Assembly: GCF_900116415.1 (NCBI RefSeq)
Contig: NZ_FPAP01000004.1
Coordinates: 1 to 64,000 of the forward strand
Source of the DNA: Chryseobacterium formosense
GTDB lineage: Bacteria; Bacteroidota; Bacteroidia; Flavobacteriales; Weeksellaceae
Reading direction: 5' to 3'
Length of the DNA: 64,000 bases
Position numbers and translations under genes: made by a program. A model generated the notes under the pieces. The model did not search any database. It was not told the origin of the DNA and saw only the letters and a list, made by a program, of their open reading frames with translations. Shown here in pieces: positions 1 to 8,869 of this stretch; the first letter of the stretch is position 1; the number at the start of each line of letters is the position of its first letter.

Positions 1-3000
1 GTGGCTCCAACTATTTTTGCTATCGGATGAGTAGAATTATAACCCCAGATAATGGCAGTAGAAATTCCGTCCTTTGTCGTATACTGTAATAAATTCCCTT
101 TTGAATCGTATTGATCGTAAGTAATTTCCGTTGAGACAGTATTTTGAAGATCATAAGACAAAACAGAGGTAGGCAAAACAAAACCTGACGTTTTTATATT
201 AGCTTCAGATTGATTTGTTGGATAAATTGTTTCTGTTTTTGATAAAGTGTTGGTAGTGGCTCCAATACTTTGGGTTGTTATTACTTCTAATGGTATACCT
301 AACATATTTCGATCAACCATCAACTGATTGCCTCTTTCAATAGCATATTTTTTATCGGTAGTGATTTGCTTATTTTCATTTTCATGATAAGTATTTTCTT
401 TAATAATATTTCCTTGCGAATTATAATTAAACGTCTTTTTTGTAATAATTTCGCGGTTTCCAAAATATTGTTTTGATACTATTGAATCTACTTTATGAGA
501 TTCAGACATCATTGGAGTAACATAATAGACATATTTTGAAATACCATCATAGTACCCCGTTGAGGCCAGTAGAGGATCTTTGCCACTCAATAAAAACTTT
601 TTCTCTGCTCTAACACTATAAAATTGGTTAAATGGTATTAGATTTTTATATTTAAATGTAACGGATTTAATTGTAATATTATTAGCATCTTTTGACACTT
701 TTTTTTCTAAAAGTCCATTTTGTTGATTCTTAATTGTAGGAAAATAATCAGCTACAGTATTTTCTAAATTATTGTAATAATACTCTGTTTTTCCCTTTGT
801 TTTTAATGGGTTATTAACATCAATTATACTTTCTACAACTTTACTGTATCCTACAGCATCATACTCACTAGAAGAGATTTGATCAGTGATGGACCAAAAA
901 CTATTGTAAGAATAAGAGTCGGAACAGTTTGTTGTCTGTCCACAATTGAAACAATAAAAATCTTTCTGTTTTAAAGGACTTATTATATTATGAAGGATAC
1001 CTTTTCCGTATTCATATTCTTTCCATTCGGATAAAATTCCTTGGTTAGAATAATTTTTTAACGATTTTATTCTTGGCCCATGGCCATAAGAAGTGAAATT
1101 ACTTCCTATATTTGGTTTTATGACAGTGGTGAAAAATGTTTTTATTCCCGCAGAATGATATAAATCTGCAGGTTGATACATATTGTTATCTATGTTTAAT
1201 ACTACTCTGCAATGAATTGTTGGATCGGTAGACGCAACAATATCAAACAAGCCGTCAACTTGAAAATTATATGTTTGATTGAAAGTGGTTGGATTAGCAA
1301 GCTCTCCAAATTTCCATTCTTTAATAACTTCCAGTATTGTTTCACTACCATTAGAATTCTTCTTTATTTTTAATAATTTAATATTAGCATTAGCTGCAGC
1401 AATCTGATAATAATCATATCTTTTAGATTGAGGTCCAAATTGACCACCATCAAACCCACCGGAAAACTCGGCATGAAAATTTAAAGAAGCTCCAAAATCA
1501 TAAGAAAAATCATGTATGTTTTTTAGAGGGCTATATCCTCCGATTCCATTATTATTAAGATGAGTTGTCTCAGTAAGATTAAATATTTGATCATGACTGG
1601 GAATGAACTGATTGTTAAAGGAATTAAGTTCATATTCATAATCAGTATAGCCCTTGGTAGGATACTCAATTCTCTTAAGCATATACGTACTGACATAATC
1701 TTTATTAGAGTACCTATTATTCCTTTCATAATACACCGGCACTCCCATGGCAGGAGTAAGATAGAAACTTAAATCCGGTAATAAGTTATTATTATAATAT
1801 CCATTGTAATATCCCCAAAAATCTTTAGCAAAAGAAACTTTCGGAGGTAAAATATTGGAAAGATAATAATCAAACTTATATTCGTTATTATTATTTACTT
1901 TATTACCAATATCATCATAAGAAGAAAATGAAATTTTATCTAATTTTAGTCTTTTCCCTAATACATCCTTTATTTGATTATAGGTTTGCAATTCTGTCAC
2001 TACAGCTGGAAAATTATCCTGATAAGGAAAATATGTATAGAAGAAATCTAATGATTTAAATTTTTTATTATTTCTTATGTTTATAATATCAATAGATTCA
2101 AGTTTTTTAAGATTATTCCAAGTATATAAATTAATATCCTGTCTATATCCAAGATTAAAAATTATTTCCAATTCATTTGTTTTAATTTTTTTTAAAATTT
2201 TAACATTACTACTGTTTAATATTGCTTGTACAGGCTCAAATTGATAATTTATTTTTCCGAAACACATATCTGTGGATCCTAAATTATAACCTGAAGTTCT
2301 AATATTTCTTTGCTGATTAAAAGAATAAAAATTATAATTAGCATCTTGGTATTCAAATAAGATTTGTTTATTATTTGGTAATAGTATTTGGCTAATTTTA
2401 TAACTTCTACTTGAAAATTCTTCTGATAACGATGTACCATTATAGCTTAAAAATATTTCTTTTTGTCCAAAATAGTATTTTATACCATTATTATCTGTAG
2501 CTATGATTTGGTTATTATAAACTTCAAATTTTAAATTTTCATTCTTTTCCAACTGAACGATTTCTTTCGTTTGAAGATTAATAAAAAAACTTCCTGAATG
2601 TCCAAAAAAATTAAATCTAAAAATATCGACATCTGCATTCTTTCTATACACTATATCATTTACGACTGTATTACCATCAGAGTCATTTGGAGACGATGGT
2701 GGAAAACATCCCGGATTTTGTTGATTTCCAATAGTACACCAGTCATAATCTACAAAACCTCTTTGTTTTACAACTTTAAATCTTCCTGTTCCTCCTGGAT
2801 AAGTTGCAAGTCTGTTGTAAAATGGGATATATTCATTGGGAGTTGCATAGCTTATATCATTTTGGTCAGCCTTTCCTTTAACATCTTGATAAATAACACC
2901 TTCAGGCATTAGGTCCCATCCTAAACCTACCCAAGTTGCCTGATCATCAAGTTTAATACCTGAGGCATTATAACTTAAAGAAATAGGAACTTCAAAACCA

Positions 3001-3185
3001 GATTCCTGAATATTGTAGATAGGGATACTGGTTTGTGCCACTCCTGTATATGTACCAACCGGGATATCTCCAAATCGTTTAAACATTGCAACTTCAGGTG
3101 AAGTGGGAAAATTAACTGTATTCTGAATCTGTGTAAAATAATAATCAGAAAATAGACATATTATTATTAAATATAGTTTTTTCAT
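1..3185 (-). CDS. Large secreted RHS/YD-repeat-like protein, C-terminus outside the window
   Basis: One frame stays open from the ATG at 3185 to the left edge (about 1061 codons, no stop found in the stretches I checked), so the 3' end is missing. The product begins with a hydrophobic signal peptide (MKKLYLIIICLFSDYYF), followed by text typical of Bacteroidota RHS-associated wall proteins: PTSPEVAMFKRFGDIPVG, SIPIYNI, VPISLSYNASGIK and WVGLGWDL. Near the edge comes the motif IIWGYNSTHPIAKI, which in this family immediately precedes the YD-repeat/RHS core, so the polymorphic C-terminal part probably lies beyond the window. It starts 5 bp after the interrupted T9SS gene upstream, suggesting co-transcription. 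Family assignment is from motif memory. Substrate or toxin activity cannot be seen here. Confidence 0.8.
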   Translation of the reverse strand, partial: MKKLYLIIICLFSDYYFTQIQNTVNFPTSPEVAMFKRFGDIPVGTYTGVAQTSIPIYNIQESGFEVPISLSYNASGIKLDDQATWVGLGWDLMPEGVIYQDVKGKADQNDISYATPNEYIPFYNRLATYPGGTGRFKVVKQRGFVDYDWCTIGNQQNPGCFPPSSPNDSDGNTVVNDIVYRKNADVDIFRFNFFGHSGSFFINLQTKEIVQLEKNENLKFEVYNNQIIATDNNGIKYYFGQKEIFLSYNGTSLSEEFSSRSYKISQILLPNNKQILFEYQDANYNFYSFNQQRNIRTSGYNLGSTDMCFGKINYQFEPVQAILNSSNVKILKKIKTNELEIIFNLGYRQDINLYTWNNLKKLESIDIINIRNNKKFKSLDFFYTYFPYQDNFPAVVTELQTYNQIKDVLGKRLKLDKISFSSYDDIGNKVNNNNEYKFDYYLSNILPPKVSFAKDFWGYYNGYYNNNLLPDLSFYLTPAMGVPVYYERNNRYSNKDYVSTYMLKRIEYPTKGYTDYEYELNSFNNQFIPSHDQIFNLTETTHLNNNGIGGYSPLKNIHDFSYDFGASLNFHAEFSGGFDGGQFGPQSKRYDYYQIAAANANIKLLKIKKNSNGSETILEVIKEWKFGELANPTTFNQTYNFQVDGLFDIVASTDPTIHCRVVLNIDNNMYQPADLYHSAGIKTFFTTVIKPNIGSNFTSYGHGPRIKSLKNYSNQGILSEWKEYEYGKGILHNIISPLKQKDFYCFNCGQTTNCSDSYSYNSFWSITDQISSSEYDAVGYSKVVESIIDVNNPLKTKGKTEYYYNNLENTVADYFPTIKNQQNGLLEKKVSKDANNITIKSVTFKYKNLIPFNQFYSVRAEKKFLLSGKDPLLASTGYYDGISKYVYYVTPMMSESHKVDSIVSKQYFGNREIITKKTFNYNSQGNIIKENTYHENENKQITTDKKYAIERGNQLMVDRNMLGIPLEVITTQSIGATTNTLSKTETIYPTNQSEANIKTSGFVLPTSVLSYDLQNTVSTEITYDQYDSKGNLLQYTTKDGISTAIIWGYNSTHPIAKIVGA

Positions 3186-3706
3186 TGTGTTTATTTTTTA
3201 ATCAGTTTAGCATTAGCAGTTTGGTTATAATTCGTTTTCACAGTCACCAGATATGCTCCCTGAATCAGATTCTGCGTATTAATTTTAGTGACTTTATTTT
3301 TTGTTTTAAGACTCTGAAGTTGTCTTCCGCCCATATCATACAAAATAATATCTGCTTCCTTAAACTCAAAACCTATCTCCACATAACAATAATCTGATAC
3401 AGGATTAGGATAAATCTTTATATCCTGCTTTTCGATCAATTGGTCAATCTGGCTATCTTCCAATTTCACGATCTTCCAGTTTTCTTTGCCTAATTCTTCA
3501 GCACTCGTTCCCGCCAATACAATCGAGCCGTCTTTATTCATTTTCAGATCAGACAATCTTTCTTCCTTCTTCCTCGATTCACCTTTTACGTGCTTTCGCC
3601 ACTGCTCATTACCATCATTATCGATATAAAGCATCCAGAAAGTTTCATCATCAGCTTCAATTCTTCCTTCAGCCTGTGTATAACCGCCCAGTAATATGCC
3701 TTTGGT

Positions 3707-3742
3707 TGGTGGCTGTCGGTTATCTGTTGATGGTTTTCCTGT
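3707..3742. repeat. Short repeat-like insert in the T9SS pseudogene
   Basis: The stretch reading GGTTGGTGGCTGTCGGTTAT on the plus strand is built of similar GGCTGT/GGTTGT words and encodes the low-complexity peptide STDNRQPPTKG on the minus strand. That peptide breaks the regular propeller repeat. It looks like intergenic repeat DNA inside a coding frame. The boundaries are approximate. Confidence 0.35.
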
Positions 3743-4048
3743 GATGACATTCATTCCCATCAGAATATCGCGGTTTTTGAAATTATAGGATTTCTGCCAT
3801 TGTTCATCACCTTTGGTATTGAGTGAAATTAACCAAACATCGGTTACTTCTTCTATTCCCACTGTTTTGTTGTCTGATCTTTCCGATCTCGATTCTCCAC
3901 CGATAATATATCCCGAAGAAGTAAATGCCATTGTTCTTATATGGTCATCTCCTTTACCTCCGAAATTCTTTTCCTATTCTACCTTTCCGTCTTTGTTAAG
4001 CTTTACAATCCAATAATCGCCTTCACCATGGTTCTCGGTAGATTTTGG

Positions 4049-4139
4049 ATGAGTAATTGGTAATGGGTAATCAGTAATCTGTGATTCATTGGTTTTTGCA
4101 TTCGAATTGGCATCACTCATTACCGATTGCTTATTACCC
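4049..4139. repeat. Imperfect palindromic repeat inside the T9SS pseudogene
   Basis: The left arm (GAGTAATTGGTAATGGGTAA) and the reverse complement of the right arm (GGGTAATAAGCAATCGGTAA) share the same GTAAT words. The same words make up the intergenic repeat at 16615-16675. In frame it encodes SQITDYPLPITHPKS and flanking Asn/Ser-rich residues, in a place where the propeller repeat would normally run on. It is consistent with a repeat element inserted without destroying the frame. Confidence 0.6.
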
Positions 4140-4310
4140 ATAGAAAAAGCTCCGCTTCTTGAATAAATCCCAAGTAAAGCTCCGCCATCGGGAGTAGGAA
4201 TCATCTTTTCAACTTCATCAAGGCCTCTTCCTCCTAATATTGATTCTGATAATAGTTTTCCGTTTTTATCCAGTCTCGAGATGATCACATCTTTAGAACC
4301 AAAACCGTTT

Positions 4311-4332
4311 GAATCCTGAGCTTGTCGAAGGG
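4311..4332. repeat. CCCTTCGACAAGCTCAGGATTC-type short repeat inside coding DNA
   Basis: The minus strand reads CCCTTCGACAAGCTCAGGAT followed by TC, and is translated as ALRQAQDS in the interrupted T9SS gene. This word is familiar as a dispersed intergenic sequence in Bacteroidota and other genomes. It sits between otherwise regular propeller motifs (MVAGNVT and NGFGSKDV), which supports insertion. Confidence 0.5.
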
Positions 4333-4876
4333 CTGTAACATTTCCAGCCACCATAAATCCTAAATCTGCCGTCTGAATTACAGATCTTGCTTCTTCATCC
4401 TGTAATGTTCCCAAAGTTTTCTGCCAAAGCTCGTCTCCAAATTCATTAATTCTGATCAGCCAGATATCAGATCCGCCTTTTGAATCGTCTTTTTTGTCTA
4501 AACCTTTTCCGGAATATGAAGTTCCTGCCAATAAGAATCCGCCTTCCTGTGTGGAAACCGTTGCCGAAAGGAAATCATGGTTTTGTCCAGAGAAATACTT
4601 TTCCCAGACTTCTTCGCCCTGTTGATCGAGTTTCACCAAATGGAAATCGTACCCGTTGTTTTGTTTTGAGGTAGAAGATAAACTTCCAGCACCGAGCTTC
4701 CCGCTTCCAGCCTGAATAGAACTTCCTGTAATAAGGTATTGCTGATCTACTGTCGTGGTAACCTGCGAAAGAAAATCCTGTGTCGAAGATTTGATATCTT
4801 TCTGCCATAACACTTCCTGAGAATACAATACAGCTGTCGTACATATAAGAAATGTACCCATGTAGAGTTTTTTCAT

Positions 4877-5203
4877 GATTTGTTTTTTAATGTTTAAGTA
4901 TAAATTTTATAGAAATCTTTTTAAAACCGTGAATAGGATTTTAAAAATGGGATATTAGTTCTGCATAATGAAAATGCAATTTGAGAAAGGTAAAAGTTTT
5001 ATTCATCTTAATTTGTGTTTAGTTTAAAGCTGCAAATCTAAAATATTTTAAATTCTCTTCCAAAGATTTCCTTGTATTTTCTTTCATAATATATTGATTT
5101 TTAATCTATAATACAAATGTAATCCTGGGCAGCGACAAAAATCGTCGTGTTAAGAATAAATTAGAAAGTGTAGGAAGAATATAAAAATATATTTACACGA
5201 AAA
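4877..5203. other. Non-coding gap upstream of the T9SS pseudogene
   Basis: This stretch is AT-rich DNA between the pseudogene start and the tRNA-Asp terminator. It has no ORF with recognisable content, no clear palindrome and no consensus promoter that I can defend. It presumably holds the promoter of the pseudogene and the downstream RHS-like gene. Confidence 0.4.
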
Positions 5204-5235
5204 CAAAAAATCCTGTTTCTTAATGAAACAGGATT
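5204..5235 (-). terminator. Rho-independent terminator after tRNA-Asp
   Basis: On the minus strand an 11-bp stem (AATCCTGTTTC / GAAACAGGATT) with a 5-nt loop is followed by a T-run. It starts only 2 nt after the tRNA 3' end. Confidence 0.85.
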
Positions 5236-5236
5236 G

Positions 5237-5310
5237 CGATCCGGACGGGACTCGAACCCGCGACCTCCGCCGTGACAGGGCGGCATTCTAACCAGCTGAA
5301 CTACCGGATC
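5237..5310 (-). tRNA. tRNA-Asp (anticodon GTC)
   Basis: The minus strand folds into a complete cloverleaf. The acceptor stem is GATCCGG/CCGGATC, the D arm contains AGCTGGTTA, the anticodon stem CCGCC/GGCGG encloses the loop CTGTCAC with anticodon GTC, and the T arm is GCGGG-TTCGAGT-CCCGT. The discriminator base is G. CCA is not encoded and must be added after transcription. A consensus promoter lies upstream (5350-5379) and a strong terminator directly downstream. Confidence 0.97.
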
Positions 5311-5349
5311 TTTTTACAATTTCAGAATTATCTTCCGTTATTGTGGTTG

Positions 5350-5379
5350 CAAAAATACAACTTTTTAGTCATTATGCAA
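5350..5379 (-). promoter_or_regulatory. Bacteroidota-type promoter of tRNA-Asp
   Basis: On the minus strand, TTG (5379-5377), a 19-nt spacer and TATTTTTG (5357-5350) match the TTG-N19-TAnnTTTG consensus. The box lies about 40 nt upstream of the tRNA 5' end. Confidence 0.75.
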
Positions 5380-5391
5380 ATCTTTAAAAAC

Positions 5392-5421
5392 AAAAAATGC
5401 TTCCCAAAACGGAAAGCATTC
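5392..5421 (-). terminator. Terminator of the thioredoxin gene
   Basis: On the minus strand a stem formed by AATGCTTTCC and GGGAAGCATT encloses GTTTT and is followed by a T-run. It lies 17 bp after the trxA stop codon. Confidence 0.8.
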
Positions 5422-5438
5422 ATTATCAAAGTGATTTT

Positions 5439-5756
5439 TTATAAGTGTGCGCTTAATTTTTCAGCGATTACCTCTTTTGGAGCTACACCAACCAATTTAT
5501 CTACCACCTCACCGTTCTTGAAAATAAGAACTGTAGGGATATTTCTGATCCCGTATTGCATAGAAATCTCCTGATTGTTGTCTACATCTACTTTTCCTAC
5601 TACAGCTTTTCCGTCAAAATCTGCTGCAACTTCTTCGATGATTGGTCCTAAAGTTCTGCACGGTCCGCACCATACTGCCCAAAAGTCTACCAATACCGGT
5701 TTGTCTGATTTTAAAACCGTTTCCTGGAACGAACTGTCTGTAATTTCTAAAGCCAT
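5439..5756 (-). CDS. trxA: Thioredoxin
   Basis: This 105-residue cytoplasmic thioredoxin is the usual length of the family and lacks a signal peptide. The redox-active motif WCGPC is at residues 29-33, followed by the cis-proline segment NIPTVLIF around residue 73 and a C-terminal GVAPKEVI helix. It reduces protein disulfides using electrons from thioredoxin reductase, which is not in the window. A TAATTTTG box at 5812-5805 on the minus strand is a candidate -7 element, without a good -33 partner. The upstream neighbour is the cysteine desulfurase in the same orientation. A terminator follows. Confidence 0.97.
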   Translation of the reverse strand: MALEITDSSFQETVLKSDKPVLVDFWAVWCGPCRTLGPIIEEVAADFDGKAVVGKVDVDNNQEISMQYGIRNIPTVLIFKNGEVVDKLVGVAPKEVIAEKLSAHL

Positions 5757-5831
5757 TTTTTTATCTTTTAATTAATTGTTAATATTCTTATTTAATTTCT
5801 TATTCAAAATTACCACTTTAAAATGAAAAGC

Positions 5832-7007
5832 CTATCTATGCTCAACATTTGTATTTTCTATAACGAAGTCTTTAGAAATTTCTTTTAAGGCATCCACCAA
5901 TGCATCAATATCTTTTTCAGTGGTCATATGACTGAAAGAGACTCTCAACGGAGTGCAATGATCCATTTCAACTTCCGACAAAATCATCATCATAACCATG
6001 GAAGGTTTTGAAGCTCCCGACGAACAGGCACTTCCCTGCGAAACTGCAATTCCTTTCATATCCAGCTGCAATCCGATTAATGGATTTTTATAAGGTAGCA
6101 AAAGGCTTACCACGGTATATAAGCTGTTGTCAGCTTCCGAACTTCTTCCATTGAATTTCACTCCGGGAATTTCTTCTGCAATTCTGTTGATTGTATATTG
6201 TTTGATATTTTGCATATGTTGCGTATAAGCTTCCATATTATTCAATGAAAGCTCTAAAGCTTTACCTAAACCAGAAATTCCTGCAACGTTTTCGGTTCCT
6301 GCTCTCAGACTTCTTTCCTGAGGTCCGCCGGTAATAATTCCTTTTAAACCGGTCGCTTTTCTGATGAAAGCAAAACCAATTCCTTTAGGACCGTGGAATT
6401 TATGTGCACTGCATGATGCAAAATCTACAGGAATATCAGAAAAATCCAGATCCATATGAGCCATTGTCTGAACTGTATCAGAATGGAAAAGTGCATTATT
6501 CTCTTTGCAGATTTGTGCAATTTTTTTAATATCAACAATATTTCCGATCTCGTTATTGGCATGCATTAAGCTTACTAATGTTTTTTTATCTGAATTTTTA
6601 AGTAATTCATCTAATTTAGCTAAATCAATATCCCCTTTTTCGTTAGGACGAATGTAATTAACTTCAACACCTTTTCTGTTTTTCATATCAAGAATACTTT
6701 CAGAAACACATTTATGCTCCATCGGCGAACTGATGATTCTTTCTACTCCAAGATGTTCCACACATGATTTGATAATCATATTGTTGGATTCCGTACCGCA
6801 AGAAGTGAAGATAATCTCTGCGGGAGTTACATGTAGATAATCTGCGATCTGCCTTCTTACATTTTCTATCAGGATTTTGGCTTCCTGTCCGAAGCTGTGT
6901 GTTGAAGAAGGGTTACCGAAATTCACTTTCATGGTTTCAACCATTGCATCGATTACTTCTTCTGAAAGCGGAGTAGTTGCAGCGTTATCTAAATATATTT
7001 TGTTCAT
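5832..7007 (-). CDS. Cysteine desulfurase (NifS/IscS-type)
   Basis: This 391-residue PLP enzyme converts cysteine to alanine and delivers persulfide sulfur for Fe-S clusters or tRNA thiolation. The family start LDNAATTPL lies at residues 6-14. The PLP lysine is Lys203 in SAHKFHGPKG, with RAGTENVAG at 235-243. The catalytic Cys328 lies in a short SQGSACSSG loop. The loop is group I-like (NifS/IscS), not SufS-like. No isc or suf scaffold genes are adjacent, so its role may be tRNA thiolation or general sulfur supply. It follows a small lipoprotein gene after 3 bp. Confidence 0.92.
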   Translation of the reverse strand: MNKIYLDNAATTPLSEEVIDAMVETMKVNFGNPSSTHSFGQEAKILIENVRRQIADYLHVTPAEIIFTSCGTESNNMIIKSCVEHLGVERIISSPMEHKCVSESILDMKNRKGVEVNYIRPNEKGDIDLAKLDELLKNSDKKTLVSLMHANNEIGNIVDIKKIAQICKENNALFHSDTVQTMAHMDLDFSDIPVDFASCSAHKFHGPKGIGFAFIRKATGLKGIITGGPQERSLRAGTENVAGISGLGKALELSLNNMEAYTQHMQNIKQYTINRIAEEIPGVKFNGRSSEADNSLYTVVSLLLPYKNPLIGLQLDMKGIAVSQGSACSSGASKPSMVMMMILSEVEMDHCTPLRVSFSHMTTEKDIDALVDALKEISKDFVIENTNVEHR

Positions 7008-7010
7008 TTC

Positions 7011-7469
7011 TTATTTTGTAGGTTTTAGTTGTACTGATGTGAATTTGTAGCCGGACGGAACTGTAAAAATAAACCACGGATTTGAAAGCACCTGAATTTC
7101 CATACCACCAGACTCGTACATAGGAACTTCCACATACAGTACATTATCTTGCACGGATAGACTTTTAATTTCTCTTATGGTATGATCTCCAGAGTTGAAT
7201 CTGCCCAAATTATATAAAACAACTTTTTTATCATTTGGAAAAGATGGAATCACCATAAGAGGTTCCATACCTGCAGCAGCAAAATTTTGAGTGATTTCTT
7301 TTTTAAGTTCTTCCTGATTTTTTATGAGCTTAAACCCCACTTTCTCTGTTCCTCCATTCGATTCGGAAGCAAGAATTTCACTTTTATTCTGCATATTTCC
7401 AGATTTTTGTGCGGTTGTGCCAGTGCAGCTCATCATGATTGCAAAACACAAGATTAGCAGTTTGTTCAT
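7011..7469 (-). CDS. Small secreted lipoprotein of unknown function
   Basis: This 152-residue protein has a hydrophobic N-terminus ending in a lipobox-like MMSC, with Cys15 as the likely lipidated residue. The mature part contains no domain I recognise. It is mostly beta-strand in appearance (NLGRFNSGDHTIREIKSLSV, EIQVLSNPWFIFTVPSG). It lies between the HAD phosphatase and the cysteine desulfurase on the same strand with very short gaps, so it is probably part of their transcript. Its function cannot be inferred from context. Confidence 0.75.
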   Translation of the reverse strand: MNKLLILCFAIMMSCTGTTAQKSGNMQNKSEILASESNGGTEKVGFKLIKNQEELKKEITQNFAAAGMEPLMVIPSFPNDKKVVLYNLGRFNSGDHTIREIKSLSVQDNVLYVEVPMYESGGMEIQVLSNPWFIFTVPSGYKFTSVQLKPTK

Positions 7470-7493
7470 TTTACTTTTATTGATCTTTCAAAA

Positions 7494-8081
7494 TTAATGA
7501 AAAAATTGGTAATGACCTTCATTCGCCCACTTAAGCATTGGCTTATCACCCGAAGTATCTCCGAATGCTATGATTTTATCGTATTTATTGTCGGAAATTT
7601 CCTTTTTTATGCGCTCTAATTTTTCTTTTCCGTTGCAATTTTTACCGATAAAATTTCCCGTAAAAACACCATCAGTGAACTCGGCTCTAGTAGAAACGAG
7701 CTGCATTTGAAGTTTTTCGGCAAAAGGTTTAGTCCAAATATCCAGAGAAGCCGTTACCATAAGACTTTTGGTATTTTCACGATCCATATTAGAAATAAAA
7801 TCCAGCGCATTTTCACGTACGATCTTCGGATAGTTTTCTTCAAAAAACTGTTGTGCTTTTTCTTCTATTTTAGTTTTTGGCTGTCCTTTAAGAATTGATC
7901 CTATGAAGCTTTTCTTTACCTTTTCCGTTTCTGCGAGCTTTAATTTCAAAAGAATAAACAGCGGAATATGCTTCAAAAACTGCACCCGGAATTTTGAGGG
8001 ATTGTAAAACTTAAGATACATAAACATCGTATCTTTATAGGTAATAGTTCCGTCAAAATCAAAACAATACAATTTTTTCAT
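7494..8081 (-). CDS. HAD-IB family phosphatase
   Basis: This 195-residue protein has HAD motif I at the extreme N-terminus (CFDFDGT, nucleophile Asp8 and acid Asp10), motif II in SLMVTAS, a lysine motif near KNCNGKEKLERI and motif III/IV IIAFGDTSGDKPML. It belongs to the SerB-like IB subfamily. It lies 61 bp downstream of the DprE2-like gene, so a plausible substrate is the 5-phosphate of a polyprenyl-phospho-pentose made by the UbiA-like enzyme. In mycobacteria a PAP2 enzyme is linked to that step, so this role is inference from context. A general phosphoserine-type phosphatase is the alternative. Confidence 0.85.
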   Translation of the reverse strand: MKKLYCFDFDGTITYKDTMFMYLKFYNPSKFRVQFLKHIPLFILLKLKLAETEKVKKSFIGSILKGQPKTKIEEKAQQFFEENYPKIVRENALDFISNMDRENTKSLMVTASLDIWTKPFAEKLQMQLVSTRAEFTDGVFTGNFIGKNCNGKEKLERIKKEISDNKYDKIIAFGDTSGDKPMLKWANEGHYQFFH

Positions 8082-8142
8082 TCTATTTTTTCCGTTTTTA
8101 ATATTTTAACGCAAAGGTCGTAAAGATATTTGAATATTATTT

Positions 8143-8868
8143 TTAAAGCTTCAATTTTTTAAATATAAATTCAGGAATATTTCTGATAATCAACATAATA
8201 ATCCCCCAAATCGGCAAAACATAAGCCACATTTTTTTGTTTTTTGAATGCTTTATAAATACATTCTGCCGCCTGTTTCGGAGTTGCTGTCAACTTCGGAT
8301 TTAATGGTAATCCTTCGGTCATTTTTGTTGACATGAAGCCGGGTTTTACAGTCAAAACATGAACCTTCTTTTCAAAAAGATAATTTCTAAGTCCGCTTAA
8401 ATAGGCTGTAAATGCAGCTTTTGCACTTCCGTAAATAAAATTACTCTGTCTACCACGATCACCTGCAACAGATGAAAGCCCAATAATGGTTCCTGATCTT
8501 TTACTTTCAAATTTTTTTGCAAAATAATTGATCACAGGAACTAATTTAGAGTAATTAATATCAATAATTCTTTCTGTATTTTTAGTATCATACAAACCTT
8601 CTTCCGTACCTTCTCCCAAATAACCTGTTGCACAAAACAACAGATTCGAATTGATATTTTCAAATTCAAAATAATTGATTTGCTTGGTTAAATCGAGTTC
8701 GATGATTTCAGAAAGCTGTAGAAATTTCACGTCGATATGTTTCGCAAAACGTTCTGTTGCTTCCCTGTTTGATGTAAAAAGATAGATTCTTTCAAATTTT
8801 TCGCCTTCCTGCAAAGCTTTTTCTACAAAAGCCTGTGCCACTTCAGATGTACTTCCGAGAACTATCAT
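8143..8868 (-). CDS. Short-chain dehydrogenase, DprE2-like
   Basis: This 241-residue classical SDR has an N-terminal nucleotide-binding motif shortened to VLGSTSEVAQ, with catalytic Ser132/133 in GLSSVAGDRG and Tyr146/Lys150 in YGSAKAA. The C-terminal hydrophobic, basic tail (ILIIRNIPEFIFKKLKL) suggests membrane association. It starts 1 bp after the DprE1-like oxidase. In mycobacteria DprE1 oxidises and DprE2 reduces the C2 hydroxyl of decaprenyl-phospho-ribose to give the arabinose donor. The same pairing plus an adjacent UbiA gene makes an equivalent epimerase likely here, although the sugar is not proven. Confidence 0.85.
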   Translation of the reverse strand: MIVLGSTSEVAQAFVEKALQEGEKFERIYLFTSNREATERFAKHIDVKFLQLSEIIELDLTKQINYFEFENINSNLLFCATGYLGEGTEEGLYDTKNTERIIDINYSKLVPVINYFAKKFESKRSGTIIGLSSVAGDRGRQSNFIYGSAKAAFTAYLSGLRNYLFEKKVHVLTVKPGFMSTKMTEGLPLNPKLTATPKQAAECIYKAFKKQKNVAYVLPIWGIIMLIIRNIPEFIFKKLKL

Positions 8869-8869
8869 T

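Larger units (their letters stand above)
3191..4876 (-). pseudogene. T9SS type A sorting-domain protein interrupted by an in-frame amber codon
   Basis: Two reading frames, 4876-3974 and 3931-3191, lie in the same phase and are separated by a single TAG (3976-3974) in the context DGKVE-stop-EKNFGGKGDDHIRTM. Elsewhere in the protein the repeated motif reads Glu-Leu-Trp-Gln-Lys, Glu-Val-Trp-Glu-Lys or Glu-Gln-Trp-Gln-Lys, so this stop most simply replaces a Trp codon (TGG to TAG). The N-terminus is a signal peptide (MKKLYMGTFLICTTAVLYSQ). The body holds several roughly 60-residue beta-propeller-like repeats with WLI/DLW motifs. The end is a Por secretion tail (IYPNPVSDYCYVEI to LIKK) for export by the type IX system. 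Without the tail, the shortened 300-residue product could not be sorted. The frame also contains repeat-like inserts (see repeats at 3707, 4049 and 4311). A sequencing error is possible. Confidence 0.8.

Noticed and set aside
1523..3397. Several open frames on either strand inside the RHS-like gene and just beyond its start
   Set aside because: They are antisense or out-of-phase shadows of the long minus-strand frame. Their products are low-complexity Ile/Ser/Lys-rich text with no family features.
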